From Methylomonas sp. (GTDB lineage: Bacteria; Pseudomonadota; Gammaproteobacteria; Methylococcales; Methylomonadaceae): a DNA stretch of 64,000 nt. Location of the stretch: positions 1 through 64,000 of the forward strand of contig PERU01000021.1 of assembly GCA_002928965.1 (NCBI GenBank). The letters run 5' to 3'. The position numbers and the translations under genes are program-made. Shown here one piece after another: positions 1-9,438 of the stretch (within the stretch, counting starts at the first letter, position 1; the number at the start of each line of letters is the position of its first letter). A model generated the notes under the pieces. That model had not been told where the DNA came from. It ran no database searches and worked only from the letters and a program-made list of their open reading frames with translations.

Positions 1-36
1 AATGTCGGTGGCGATAAGGTCGGATTGGTGGGACAT
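1..36 (-). CDS. cysN: Sulfate adenylyltransferase subunit 1, N-terminal 12 codons only
   Basis: The minus strand from position 36 reads ATG followed by codons for MSHQSDLIATDI, which matches the usual start of gammaproteobacterial CysN (MSHQSDLI...). The gene runs off the left edge of the window. CysN is the GTPase subunit that drives ATP sulfurylase (with CysD) to form adenosine phosphosulfate. It begins 19 bp after the cysD stop, as expected for a cysDN operon. Only the start is visible, so nothing can be said about its integrity. Confidence 0.85.
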   Translation of the reverse strand, partial: MSHQSDLIATDI

Positions 37-55
37 AACATGCTCTAGGGGTTGA

Positions 56-982
56 TTAAAAGTAGCCTTCGCGTTTTTTTAGCTCCATCGAGCCGGCCTG
101 GTCTTGGTCTAGGAGCCGTCCTTGCCTTTCGCTTTGTCGAGTGACTAACATTTCGCCGATAATGTCTTGGACGCACGATGCCTCGCTTTCTATGGCGCCG
201 GTTTGCGGATAACACCCCAGAGTACGGAAGCGAATTTGGCGTTTTTTTAACGTCTTGAGTTCGTTTGGGTTCAAATACGGCAGCATCCGTTCGTCGTCCA
301 AAGCCAGAATTTGCCCGCTACTTTCGTCAATCCAGCTAAGCCGTTGCGCTGAAAAATACAGCGGCACAAGATCGATATTTTCCAGCATGATGTATTGCCA
401 AACGTCCAGTTCAGTCCAGTTTGACAGCGGAAAGGCCCGGACCGATTCGCCCCGGTCGATTTCGGCGTTATAAATTTGCCACAGTTCGGGGCGTTGTTGT
501 TTCGGGTTCCATTGATGATTAGCGTCCCTAAACGAAAACACCCTTTCTTTGGCGCGCGATTTTTCTTCATCTCGACGAGCCCCACCCAGGGCAGCATCAA
601 AACCGTACTTGTTTACGGCTTGTTTCAAAGCTTCCGTTTTCATCAAGTCATTATATTTGACCGAGCCCGATTCGATAGGATGTATGCCCATAGCCAACGC
701 GGGTTCATTGATATGGACTATTAAGTCAAGTCCTAAATTAGTAACCAGGTTGTCGCGAAAACGCGCCATTTCGGCAAATTCCCAGGTTGTATCGATATGT
801 AATAAACTGAAAGGGACATTGCCGGGCCAAAAGGCTTTTCTGGCCAAGTGCAGCATGACAGTCGAGTCTTTGCCGATTGAGTAGAACATGCAAGGCTTTT
901 CAAAACAGGCCGCTACTTCCCGGATGATGTGGATACTTTCGGCCTCCAGTTGTTTTAAGTGAGTTAACTGATAAGTTGTCAT
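56..982 (-). CDS. cysD: Sulfate adenylyltransferase subunit 2
   Basis: CysD is the catalytic subunit of ATP sulfurylase, making adenosine 5'-phosphosulfate from sulfate and ATP in assimilatory sulfate reduction in the cytoplasm. The 308-residue protein is full length for the family (about 300) and has the PP-loop SIGKDS at residues 35-40, followed by HIDTTWEF and the [16 protein letters not shown] segment. The ATG at 982 follows an AGGA ribosome site. cysN follows in the same orientation. The gene lies only 51 bp downstream of fhcA with no clear terminator between them, so some read-through from fhcA is possible (inference). Confidence 0.97.
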   Translation of the reverse strand: MTTYQLTHLKQLEAESIHIIREVAACFEKPCMFYSIGKDSTVMLHLARKAFWPGNVPFSLLHIDTTWEFAEMARFRDNLVTNLGLDLIVHINEPALAMGIHPIESGSVKYNDLMKTEALKQAVNKYGFDAALGGARRDEEKSRAKERVFSFRDANHQWNPKQQRPELWQIYNAEIDRGESVRAFPLSNWTELDVWQYIMLENIDLVPLYFSAQRLSWIDESSGQILALDDERMLPYLNPNELKTLKKRQIRFRTLGCYPQTGAIESEASCVQDIIGEMLVTRQSERQGRLLDQDQAGSMELKKREGYF

Positions 983-1033
983 TGTGGAATCCTGAGTAAA
1001 ATAAGCATTTTTGAAGCTTTAGTCATTGGGGCA

Positions 1034-2683
1034 TCAGCTGAGGCAATCATGGCTGAAAAACCGTTGCTGGTCCGGTTGAACGAAATCAACGTCATTCACC
1101 ATAAAGTTACCCAGCGACAAGCTGTAAAAACGGTTGAAATGGCGTTGAACAGTCTGACGGATGCTCCCATCATATTGGGGAAGTATGGTTTGGGCCTTAC
1201 CCGATAGCCGCTGGACGATGTCACCATCCCTGACCACCAACTGGCCATTTTTAAACACCAACGCGGCCCGATCGAACATGATCTCCTTATTGTCATGCGG
1301 CGTGTAGACAGCAATATCGGCAATGCCTCCCGGCAGCAGATGACCGCGATCGTCCAAGCCCAGCAGCTTGGCGGCAGCACACCGGGTCATCAGCGCAATG
1401 TCATACAAGGAGAATTCTCTTTTAAGATCTTTAAGCAAAGTCATGGCAACCACATCCGGGTGAATGCTGTCCAGACACTCCAGACGATATTGATAGTCCA
1501 TCAACAACCGATACAACTGCGGATAACAAGTAAACGGCGCGCCATTAGGGTGGTCGGTGGTAAAAAACACCCGACCGGGATCTTCAGCCAATAAAAACAT
1601 TTCCAGGCCTATAGCCCATTGCAGGCCGTTCACGAAACTGGTCTGCCGATAACGGTAGGGCACCACGCCACCGGAGCCTTCGCATTCGGCATCCCACATC
1701 ACCCATTTATTGGGGCTGGCATCGGCGTTTCGGCTGTACTGGGCAATCACATCGCCGGAAATGGTCACGGTCTGACCAAACAATACTTGCCCGACATCCA
1801 TGCTGATGTTGGGATAACGGCGAAATCCATCCATCAACTGCGCCGCCGCCGATGAGAAACCGCGCGTACCTTCCTTGCCATACGCATAAAATTGAACATG
1901 TGCCAAATGCATGGGCAAGCCTTGCGCTGCCTCCATGGTCGCCAATACCGTTTCGACATTACCGGGTACACCTAGGTTATTACAGTGAACATGCACGGGA
2001 TGAGGTACGCCCAGTGCATATGTAGCGCGTTGCAGGGTTTGCAATATCTGTCTGGAGCTCACGCCATAATCAGGCACGATATCGTCCAGATCGAAATGAC
2101 GAACATTGCTTTTGAAGGCATTGGCACCACCCGCATTGATCACCTTTAATCCCAGCGCACGGGTGGCATGCAGGGTCCAGGCGACATAATCGTTGATTTG
2201 GGCCTGACTGGCTTTGCCGCGCATCAATCGCAACAATAAGTCGTCGTTGCCCAATATGGCCAGTGCTGCGGTATCGATAATGGGAATATCGGCCATTTGC
2301 AAGTGCACGTCCAGCGCATTGACCGGCAACATGGCCGGTTCAACCACCGTGGTATAACCCATTCTGGCGTAGCGATAGCCTATCTCGGTGGTTGACCACT
2401 TGGCGGTACTAAACGGCTGGTTTAGGCGCCGCGCCATGTGGTTGCGATGTTGCTCCGGTAGCAACAGGCGGGCGGTGTTGACGTTGCCGCCGGCGATATG
2501 GCTATGAATGTCCACGGCGCCAGCCATGACAACTTTACCCGATACATCATGGATTTCGTCGAAGCGGGCATCAGCGCCGGGATTTTGCACGATGACACCA
2601 TCTCTAATAAAAATATCGCGTATCTCGCCATCAAGCTGTTGTGCAGGATCGTAAAGTATTCCACCGGTCAGTTTGCTCAGCAT
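1034..2683 (-). CDS. fhcA: Formylmethanofuran dehydrogenase/formyltransferase-hydrolase subunit A
   Basis: This is an amidohydrolase-fold subunit of the Fhc complex, which takes formyl-H4MPT through formyl-methanofuran to formate in methylotrophs. It belongs to the FmdA/FwdA family. Visible family features are the metal-binding HSH (H60, H62), VHCNN near residue 230 and the FTTDHPNGAPF segment that carries an active-site Asp-His. Length (about 549 residues) is normal. I chose ATG at 2683 because homologues begin MLxKLTGG; an in-frame TTG lies four codons upstream at 2695. The partner genes fhcB, fhcC and fhcD are not next to it: upstream is a zinc-ribbon gene and downstream is cysD. It may be a second copy or a dispersed member (inference). 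Confidence 0.93.
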   Translation of the reverse strand: MLSKLTGGILYDPAQQLDGEIRDIFIRDGVIVQNPGADARFDEIHDVSGKVVMAGAVDIHSHIAGGNVNTARLLLPEQHRNHMARRLNQPFSTAKWSTTEIGYRYARMGYTTVVEPAMLPVNALDVHLQMADIPIIDTAALAILGNDDLLLRLMRGKASQAQINDYVAWTLHATRALGLKVINAGGANAFKSNVRHFDLDDIVPDYGVSSRQILQTLQRATYALGVPHPVHVHCNNLGVPGNVETVLATMEAAQGLPMHLAHVQFYAYGKEGTRGFSSAAAQLMDGFRRYPNISMDVGQVLFGQTVTISGDVIAQYSRNADASPNKWVMWDAECEGSGGVVPYRYRQTSFVNGLQWAIGLEMFLLAEDPGRVFFTTDHPNGAPFTCYPQLYRLLMDYQYRLECLDSIHPDVVAMTLLKDLKREFSLYDIALMTRCAAAKLLGLDDRGHLLPGGIADIAVYTPHDNKEIMFDRAALVFKNGQLVVRDGDIVQRLSGKAQTILPQYDGSIRQTVQRHFNRFYSLSLGNFMVNDVDFVQPDQQRFFSHDCLS

Positions 2684-2819
2684 CAGTGCTACCAAATTCT
2701 GTTGTTTATAATAATTTTCCTGCTGACCCGCAAAATACGTCGATCAGCAAGTTTTTCAAAAATGCCCACTGTTTACTGTCCTGGTTGTGTAACAGGCCAC
2801 ACCAACAAGCACTTGCCAC

Positions 2820-3680
2820 TTATGGGTTGCAGAAACCACAATTTTCGGGCGCTGCGAACGCTGGTTCACGATTGACCCGGGTTTGGTATTCACACCTTAC
2901 GCAACTATGTATATCGGCTTTCGCTGCTTCGGTTGGCTGACCGCAATCCTCGCACGGCAACCCTCGAATGACGCCGGATTTGGCAAACCCAGGTGCCCCG
3001 CAAGCGGGACAATAAGATTGCAATTTTTGCATCAATGCCTCAGCCGCTCGGCAAATGTTCTGCACGCGGGTCGGGTTGGCGAATGCGCGCATATCGGTTT
3101 CGATAAACGCTTGGCGCTGAGGGGACGAGGCCAGCGCCCAATTAACGGCATCCCGCAGACTATCCCAATTCGACAGGCCTTTACGAAACTGAGGATGCTG
3201 TTCATCGTTGGGACGAACGATCAGATAATGCTCAGGAAAACCCGCTGCCTTGGCAAAGCACTCGACGTCCTGCCAGGATTTGACGGTTTTGTGGGCAAAA
3301 TTGGTCTTACCCGATGCAGTGGCCACTACTTCTATACCCAGCCGATCATCGATCCAAATCAGCAGTTCCAGGTTTTGCGGCAACATGAATGCGAACGGAT
3401 CGGGTCCAAATGATCCTTCGCTGGCCAGACCAATCGGCAAGCCGGCAAGCGCCATGCCGATCCGAGCCTTGGCTCTCGCGGCTTCAAGCTGACTTCCCGA
3501 ACGGGCCATATCGCGAGTAAAGGTGCCGAGTTGGTCGGTATCGTATTCACTGACATGCTCAAGTTGACAATCTAACCATTGGCTCAAGAACTCGCCCAAT
3601 GGCACCTGTTTGCCATGCTGGGTGAGCAACGCGACACGCTGCCCGGCGTAATTGGTTTCGGAAGGGTCCAAGGGTTGCAT
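2820..3680 (-). CDS. DUF6671-like protein with C-terminal zinc ribbons
   Basis: This 286-residue soluble protein has an N-terminal domain of unknown function and a C-terminal cysteine-rich part with CPACG, CEDCG, CVRC and CGFC, consistent with two zinc ribbons. I associate it with the DUF6671 family from memory; no function is known to me. Its ATG overlaps the stop of the upstream lipoprotein gene (TAATG at 3678-3682), so the two are probably translationally coupled, and both follow a SulP transporter in one operon. No signal peptide is visible, so it is likely cytoplasmic. Confidence 0.7.
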   Translation of the reverse strand: MQPLDPSETNYAGQRVALLTQHGKQVPLGEFLSQWLDCQLEHVSEYDTDQLGTFTRDMARSGSQLEAARAKARIGMALAGLPIGLASEGSFGPDPFAFMLPQNLELLIWIDDRLGIEVVATASGKTNFAHKTVKSWQDVECFAKAAGFPEHYLIVRPNDEQHPQFRKGLSNWDSLRDAVNWALASSPQRQAFIETDMRAFANPTRVQNICRAAEALMQKLQSYCPACGAPGFAKSGVIRGLPCEDCGQPTEAAKADIHSCVRCEYQTRVNREPAFAAPENCGFCNP

Positions 3681-3922
3681 TATTTGAGCTCGGCCGCCAG
3701 CTGCCGATGATAATCAGCCTTTTGCTTGCTATCTTCGGCGTCCGCCAACATCTGCCGGGCGATTTCATCATAGTGTTTGGCCAATGCTTCGTGGTTTTCT
3801 CGCGATTCCTGATCTTGCACTGTTCGCGCCCACTGTTGAGGCCGCAAAGCTTTGTCCAGAGTGGCGCAAGCATTCAACAAAATTAGGCCCATCGTTAATA
3901 CAGACATTGTTTTTAAATTCAT
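3680..3922 (-). CDS. Small lipoprotein
   Basis: An 80-residue protein with a lipoprotein signal: basic start, hydrophobic stretch and lipobox LLNAC with the lipidated Cys at residue 19. The mature part is charged, rich in Lys, Glu and Gln (about residues 35-80), and probably helical. A ribosome site AGGACGG precedes ATG at 3922. It sits between a SulP transporter (32 bp upstream) and the zinc-ribbon gene, whose start it overlaps. Function unknown; an envelope accessory role for the transporter is only a guess. Confidence 0.75.
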   Translation of the reverse strand: MNLKTMSVLTMGLILLNACATLDKALRPQQWARTVQDQESRENHEALAKHYDEIARQMLADAEDSKQKADYHRQLAAELK

Positions 3923-3954
3923 TTTGACCGTCCTGGATACACGTCAAGGGTTTA

Positions 3955-5553
3955 TCAAACCAGTGGCGGTTTGCCGTTGGCACCCCAGGCGTGCCGTTGA
4001 AACACACTATGCAGGGCTGCCCAGTCAAAAACCAACACACCGCCGGCCGCCTGATGCTGCTGCTCAAAGTTGACCAGTAAATCAAGGCAGGCATGGTCGA
4101 TAAAATTTAAATCGCGTATCAAAATATGCACATGGGTCTTGGCGGGGAGTTTCTCAAGCACATCCGCCAGAATGGGTAGACGCATAAAACTCGCCGCGCC
4201 TTTGAGATAAATAAAAGTCTGTCCGTTATCTGGCTCTTCAATAACCTCGATGTCGAGGTGTGAGAACGAATACATCAGCTTCGCCAAAGCCAGCACAATG
4301 CCCACCGCGATGCCGGTAAACAGATCCACAACCACCACTGAACCCAGTGTAGCCAGATAAATTGCCGCTTCGCCTTTATCCTGGCGCCACAGAATTTTGG
4401 CGAATTGAAATTTGGTGAGTTTTATGCCGGTGAACACCAGGATGGCTGCGAGGGCCGCAACCGGGATGTGCGCTAAAACACTAGGCATTACCACGACAAA
4501 CAGCAATAACCAGACCCCGTGCAAAACACCGGATAGCCGGGTTCTTGCCCCCGCATTGACATTGGCGGTACTGCGCACGATTACGCCGGTGACCGGGAGC
4601 ACACCTAAGATGCCGCAGACGACATTACCAAAACCTTCGGCCATCAGTTCACGATTATATTGTGTGCGCGGTGTGCGACGCTGCATGGAGTCGACTGCGG
4701 TGGCTGTCAACAGAGACTCGGCACTGGCAACGAATGCCAGTGAGATGCCGGCCAGCCAAATGGATCGGTGCGTTAAGCTATCCAGCCATATCGAGCTTGG
4801 CCAGTTTATGGCAGCTGACAAATCCTCTGGTGTTGGGATCAACTTTACGGGTAACGCCAGTAAGGTCGCAATGACTGTTGCCACCATCACGCTCATCAGT
4901 GGCGCGGGAATCAGTCTGAGTTTCTTGCTCGCAAACCGAATCCACAACAACCAGGATGCAATAGTCGACAAGCCGATCAAGGCGGCGGACTGATTGGGAA
5001 TATTGCCGACTGCAGATAACACGGCTTGCGGCAACGATAGCAGGTTGATCATGCCCCCAAAATCCTTGCCGGTTCCAGGTGGCGCATAATCCAGCATGAT
5101 ATGACATTGTGAGGCAAAGATTGTCACACCAATCCCCGCCAGCATGCCTTGAATCAATGCCGGAGATACGGCACGGAACAGTTGGCCCAGCCCCATAAAC
5201 CCCGCCAACAATTGTACAGAACCTGCTATCAAAACGATAAGTCCCAGTGTTTCGAAACCATATTCGCCAATAAAAAGCGCCACCATAACCGCCAAGCCAG
5301 CCGCAGGCCCTCTCACCTGCAGAGGACAGCCCGACAGAGGACCGCAAACAATTCCACCAATAATGGCGGTCACGATTCCAATTGGCGCAGCCATTTCCAT
5401 CGGAATTCCAGATGCAATGGCAATACCCATTGATAAAGGCAGGGCAACAAGAAATACCACCAGTGAGGCCAGCAAATCTTCCTTCCAGGATTTTCTGAAT
5501 GATTCCGCGTAAATCCTAAAGGTTGGCGGAGTTGTACTTATATAAGTTTTCAC
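3955..5553 (-). CDS. SulP-family anion transporter
   Basis: This inner-membrane anion transporter has the SulP fold: about a dozen hydrophobic segments over residues 25-430, with the early motif ALPLSMGIAIASG and the PLSGCPLQVRGPAAGLAV segment, then a C-terminal STAS-like domain (about 435-532). SulP proteins carry sulfate or, in some bacteria, bicarbonate, usually with Na+ or H+; the substrate cannot be read here. The start is GTG at 5553. The divergent neighbour is an NhaR-like LysR regulator, which hints at control by Na+ or alkaline pH and so perhaps at Na+-linked bicarbonate uptake (inference). Confidence 0.9.
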   Translation of the reverse strand: MKTYISTTPPTFRIYAESFRKSWKEDLLASLVVFLVALPLSMGIAIASGIPMEMAAPIGIVTAIIGGIVCGPLSGCPLQVRGPAAGLAVMVALFIGEYGFETLGLIVLIAGSVQLLAGFMGLGQLFRAVSPALIQGMLAGIGVTIFASQCHIMLDYAPPGTGKDFGGMINLLSLPQAVLSAVGNIPNQSAALIGLSTIASWLLWIRFASKKLRLIPAPLMSVMVATVIATLLALPVKLIPTPEDLSAAINWPSSIWLDSLTHRSIWLAGISLAFVASAESLLTATAVDSMQRRTPRTQYNRELMAEGFGNVVCGILGVLPVTGVIVRSTANVNAGARTRLSGVLHGVWLLLFVVVMPSVLAHIPVAALAAILVFTGIKLTKFQFAKILWRQDKGEAAIYLATLGSVVVVDLFTGIAVGIVLALAKLMYSFSHLDIEVIEEPDNGQTFIYLKGAASFMRLPILADVLEKLPAKTHVHILIRDLNFIDHACLDLLVNFEQQHQAAGGVLVFDWAALHSVFQRHAWGANGKPPLV

Positions 5554-5684
5554 CTAATCATCTCAATTCAAAAAGTGAGTATTCATCTGATGTTGATGGA
5601 AAAATTCGAACACGTTTTTTCAAGCTTATTGCGTCCCATATGAACTGAAAAACGGTTGTTGAAATGCCTTGTCACTTGTAATTC

Positions 5685-5702
5685 CCACTTGATCTTAAGT
5701 GG
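5685..5702. promoter_or_regulatory. Inverted repeat in divergent SulP/LysR promoter region
   Basis: CCACTT-GATCTT-AAGTGG is a perfect 6-bp inverted repeat with a 6-bp spacer, in the 272-bp gap between the divergent SulP and nhaR-like genes. LysR-type regulators usually bind interrupted dyads in such gaps. It is a candidate operator; no experimental support. Confidence 0.4.
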
Positions 5703-5825
5703 ATAGCAAGCCTAAAACCTGCCAAGATGCATATGACAAAGTGCGTTTTCAACATAGTACGAGAATAAAAATCCATTGTTAAATAGAATTATTGGAATAT
5801 ATTTATAGGAATTAACAATACTTAA

Positions 5826-6728
5826 ATGAATATGAAGCGTATAAACTACCAGCATCTGTTTTACTTTTGGAATGTGGTTCGCGAGGAAAGCATTACCCGA
5901 GCCTGCGAAAAACTGCATTTGGCTCAGCCAACGATTAGCGGACAACTGGCTGTTTTTGAACAAACGATTGGCGAAAAATTGTTTCACCGAAACGGGCGCA
6001 AACTAGTACTCACCGACACGGGACGCATCGTCTATCACTACGCCGAAGAGATTTTTAGCATTGGTCGGGAACTGGCAAACACCTTGAATGGACGCATCGC
6101 CGGCGGTGGTATGCGACTGACGGTAGGCGTAACCGACGCCTTGCCAAAGCTGGTCGTTTATCGGTTGCTGGCACCTGCATTCAGCATACCGGAGCCCGTA
6201 CAAATCATCTGTTTTGCGGATAAAGCCGAACGCTTGTTAAACGAGACCGCCCTCCTGAGCGTTGACTTGATTCTGTCCGACACGCCATTAATGTCAGCCA
6301 GCAGCAGCAAAGCATTTAACCATCTGCTGGGCGAGAGCGGCATCAGCGTATTTGGGACAGAACAGCATGCACGCACCTATAAAGCCAACTTTCCGCGCTC
6401 GTTATCCGGCGCGCCATTTTTGTTGCCGACCAACAATACAGCACTTCGGCGGGCACTGGATCAATGGTTCGAAAGCGAAGCCATCACGCCACTGGTAAGG
6501 GCTGAAATTGAGGACAGCGCCCTAATCAAAACCTTTGGCGCAGGTGGCGTTGGTTTATTTGTAGCACCACGCTCGGTGGAGTCCGAAGTGCAAAAACAAT
6601 ATGGCGTGGAGATAATCGGCAGAATCGATAGCGTTCATGAACGTTTCTATGCCATAACCTTACGCAGAAAGCTGAATCACCCTGCGGTGACAGCCATTTT
6701 GAACAACGTAAACAACCGGTTATTTTGA
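5826..6728 (+). CDS. LysR-family transcriptional activator, NhaR-like
   Basis: A 300-residue LysR-type regulator. The N-terminal winged helix-turn-helix starts INYQHLFYFWNVVREESIT and continues LHLAQPTISGQLAVFE, which is the NhaR signature; the rest is a periplasmic-binding-like effector domain. NhaR proteins sense Na+ and alkaline pH. It is divergent from the SulP gene and lies 24 bp upstream of phosphoketolase in the same direction, so it may control both. The start is ATG at 5826 (a second ATG lies at 5832). The effector cannot be deduced. Confidence 0.85.
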   Translation: MNMKRINYQHLFYFWNVVREESITRACEKLHLAQPTISGQLAVFEQTIGEKLFHRNGRKLVLTDTGRIVYHYAEEIFSIGRELANTLNGRIAGGGMRLTVGVTDALPKLVVYRLLAPAFSIPEPVQIICFADKAERLLNETALLSVDLILSDTPLMSASSSKAFNHLLGESGISVFGTEQHARTYKANFPRSLSGAPFLLPTNNTALRRALDQWFESEAITPLVRAEIEDSALIKTFGAGGVGLFVAPRSVESEVQKQYGVEIIGRIDSVHERFYAITLRRKLNHPAVTAILNNVNNRLF

Positions 6729-6752
6729 TGATTTTTTAAACAGGAGATTTCT

Positions 6753-9113
6753 ATGAACGCTACAGATCAAGAACTTGACTTGCTCAACGGCTATTGGCGC
6801 GCTTGCAACTACCTGGCGGCAGGTATGATTTATTTGCGGGACAATCCGTTACTGAAAGAACCGTTAAAACCTGACCACATCAAACCGCGCTTGCTAGGCC
6901 ACTGGGGAGCCAGTCCCGGCTTGAGTTTTACCTATGTTCACCTCAATCGCCTGATCAATAAATACGATCTGAATGCGATTTTTCTGGCCGGCCCCGGTCA
7001 TGGCGCACCAGGCGTGCTGGCGCCAGTGTATCTGGAAGGCACCTACAGCGAAATTTATCCCAATAAAAGTGAAGACAGCGAAGGTTTGCTGAACTTTTTC
7101 AAAGACTTTTCCTTTCCAGGCGGTATTGGCAGTCATTGCACCCCGGAAACCCCCGGTTCGATTCACGAAGGCGGTGAATTGGGCTACAGCGTTTCCCATG
7201 CTTTTGGTGCGGCTTACGACAATCCGGATTTGCTGGTGGCAGTCGTGGTCGGCGATGGTGAGTCGGAAACAGGCCCCTTGGCCACCTCCTGGCATTCCAA
7301 TAAATTTCTCAATCCGATACGAGATGGCGCGGTGCTGCCGATTCTGCATCTGAACGGCTACAAAATAAACAATCCCACCTTGCTGTCGCGCATTAGCCAC
7401 GAGGAGCTGGATAACCTTTTCAAAGGCTATGGCTGGCAGCCGTACTTTGTAGAAGGCAGCGACCCGATCGACATGCACGGCAAAATGGCAGCGGCTATGG
7501 AAGCCTGTGTGCTGGAGATCAAGCGGATTCAGGAGGAAGCGCGACGCACCGGTCAGGCGGTGCGCCCACGCTGGCCGATGATCGTATTGCGCTCACCGAA
7601 AGGCTGGACCGGACCCAAAGAGGTGGATGGGCATAAAATCGAAGGCTTCTGGCGCGCGCATCAAGTGCCTTTAAGTGGTGTACGGGAAAATCCTGCCCAT
7701 CTGGCGCAACTGGAAGCATGGCTGCAGAGTTATAAAGCCGAAGAACTGTTTGATGAAGCAGGTCATTTACGGCCTGAATTGAAAGCATTGGCCCCCAAAG
7801 GCCATCGGCGGATGAGCGCCAATCTGCACGCCAACGGCGGTCGCTTGCGTAAAGCGCTGCGGATGCCGGATTTTCGTGATTACGGAATCAGTGTCGCCAA
7901 ACCCGGCACCACTAGCGCCGAAAACACCCGGCCTCTGGGCAAGCTCTTGCGCGACATCATGCGCGACAACATGCAGAATTTTCGGGTGTTCGGACCGGAC
8001 GAAAACAGTTCCAACAAGCTGGACGATGTCTATCAAGCCAGTAAAAAAACCTGGCTGGCCGATTATTTACCGGAAGATACCGATGGCGGCGAACTGGCCG
8101 TTGATGGTCGAGTGATGGAAATGCTGTCCGAACACACCCTGGAAGGCTGGCTGGAAGGGTATCTGCTCAGCGGGCGACACGGCTTCTTTTCGACCTACGA
8201 AGCCTTCGTGCATGTCATCGATTCCATGTTCAACCAGCATGCCAAATGGCTGGCCATGTGCAATGAAATTCCCTGGCGCGCGCCTATTTCGTCGCTCAAC
8301 CTGCTGATCACTTCGACCGTTTGGCGGCAGGATCACAACGGATTTACCCATCAGGATCCCGGTTTTCTGGACATCGTCGTCAACAAAAGCCCATCGGTGA
8401 CGCGGATTTACTTGCCGCCCGATGTCAACTGTCTGCTGTCGGTAGCCAATCACTGTCTGGAAAGCACCAATTACATAAATGTCATCGTCTGCGACAAGCA
8501 AAAGCATTTGCAGTACTTGGATATGGATGCTGCGATCAAGCACTGTACCAAAGGCATCGGTATCTGGGGCTGGGCCAGCAACGACAATGGCGCAGAGCCG
8601 GATTTGGTCATGGCCAGCGCTGGCGACATTCCTACCAAGGAGGCCTTGGCCGCCACTGTAATCCTCCGCGAACACTTCCCGGACTTGAAAGTACGCTTTG
8701 TCAACGTGGTCGATCTGTACAAACTGGCGCCGGCCTCCGAGCATCCGCACGGCTTGTCCGACAAAGACTTCGACAGCCTTTTCACCTTGGATAAGCCGGT
8801 GCTGTTTAATTTCCACGGCTACCCCTGGCTGATTCATCGCTTGGCCTACCGCCGCCACAACCATAAAAACCTGCATGTGCGCGGCTATAAAGAAAAAGGC
8901 AGCATCAACACACCGCTGGAATTGGCGATTCAAAATGAAATCGACCGCTTCAGTCTGGTGATCGATGCAATAGACCGGATAGCATCTTTAAAAGTGGCCG
9001 GGGCGCATGTCAAGGAAAAAATGCGCGACATGCAGATCGAATGCCGTAATTATGCCTATGAGCACGGCACGGATCTGCCGGCTGCGGATAATTGGGTATG
9101 GCCTTATTCTTAG
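6753..9113 (+). CDS. xfp: Phosphoketolase (xylulose-5-P/fructose-6-P)
   Basis: This thiamine-diphosphate enzyme splits xylulose-5-phosphate (and often fructose-6-phosphate) with phosphate to acetyl-phosphate and an aldose phosphate. The 786-residue protein has the family landmarks [19 protein letters not shown] and GDGESETGP in the ThDP-binding region, plus the C-terminal [11 protein letters not shown] and [20 protein letters not shown] region (here [16 protein letters not shown]). ATG at 6753 follows AGGAGA. In methanotrophs that fix formaldehyde through the RuMP cycle it gives a carbon-saving route to acetyl units. It follows an NhaR-like regulator by 24 bp and ends in a terminator-like hairpin. 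Confidence 0.97.
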   Translation: MNATDQELDLLNGYWRACNYLAAGMIYLRDNPLLKEPLKPDHIKPRLLGHWGASPGLSFTYVHLNRLINKYDLNAIFLAGPGHGAPGVLAPVYLEGTYSEIYPNKSEDSEGLLNFFKDFSFPGGIGSHCTPETPGSIHEGGELGYSVSHAFGAAYDNPDLLVAVVVGDGESETGPLATSWHSNKFLNPIRDGAVLPILHLNGYKINNPTLLSRISHEELDNLFKGYGWQPYFVEGSDPIDMHGKMAAAMEACVLEIKRIQEEARRTGQAVRPRWPMIVLRSPKGWTGPKEVDGHKIEGFWRAHQVPLSGVRENPAHLAQLEAWLQSYKAEELFDEAGHLRPELKALAPKGHRRMSANLHANGGRLRKALRMPDFRDYGISVAKPGTTSAENTRPLGKLLRDIMRDNMQNFRVFGPDENSSNKLDDVYQASKKTWLADYLPEDTDGGELAVDGRVMEMLSEHTLEGWLEGYLLSGRHGFFSTYEAFVHVIDSMFNQHAKWLAMCNEIPWRAPISSLNLLITSTVWRQDHNGFTHQDPGFLDIVVNKSPSVTRIYLPPDVNCLLSVANHCLESTNYINVIVCDKQKHLQYLDMDAAIKHCTKGIGIWGWASNDNGAEPDLVMASAGDIPTKEALAATVILREHFPDLKVRFVNVVDLYKLAPASEHPHGLSDKDFDSLFTLDKPVLFNFHGYPWLIHRLAYRRHNHKNLHVRGYKEKGSINTPLELAIQNEIDRFSLVIDAIDRIASLKVAGAHVKEKMRDMQIECRNYAYEHGTDLPAADNWVWPYS

Positions 9114-9132
9114 GATTTCGCCAAAAATAACG

Positions 9133-9163
9133 TCCCCCTTTGACTATGGGGGATTAATTTTTT
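9133..9163 (+). terminator. Terminator after phosphoketolase
   Basis: TCCCCC/GGGGGA stem (9133-9138 with 9148-9153) with a 9-nt loop, followed by TTAATTTTTT, 20 bp after the xfp stop. This fits a Rho-independent terminator. Confidence 0.65.
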
Positions 9164-9315
9164 GTCAGGTTTAAAGAAAAACAGCCATACCTGCCGGGAA
9201 GCGGTTATGCAGTGCCATGGTTGGCGAGCTTCGAACCCTCCGTGGAACCTAGATTCCGGCAATGTAACTATTCAGCGCCCATTGATTTTTATGAGTTCAG
9301 GCAAACAAGATTAGG

Positions 9316-9384
9316 TGTAGGGGCGAATTCATTCGCCAATTGACTTGCATCGAAGCCCACGGGTCGAATACATTCGACCCTACA
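9316..9384. repeat. Nested palindromic (REP/MITE-like) element
   Basis: An outer inverted repeat TGTAGGG (9316-9322) / CCCTACA (9378-9384) encloses two perfect palindromes: GGCGAAT-TC-ATTCGCC (9322-9337) and GGGTCGAAT-AC-ATTCGACCC (9361-9380). It lies in the non-coding gap between xfp and the CBS gene. The arrangement resembles small dispersed REP-type repeats. Only one copy is in this window. Confidence 0.55.
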
Positions 9385-9438
9385 ATGGTCGCTTAAAAGT
9401 GATGCTGGCACCCTAATTTGCAGTTTCAGGAGGGAGGC

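Noticed and set aside
9225..9260. TTCGAACCC string looking like a tRNA T-arm on the minus strand
   Set aside because: The flanking bases do not pair into a T-stem and no acceptor or anticodon arms can be drawn.
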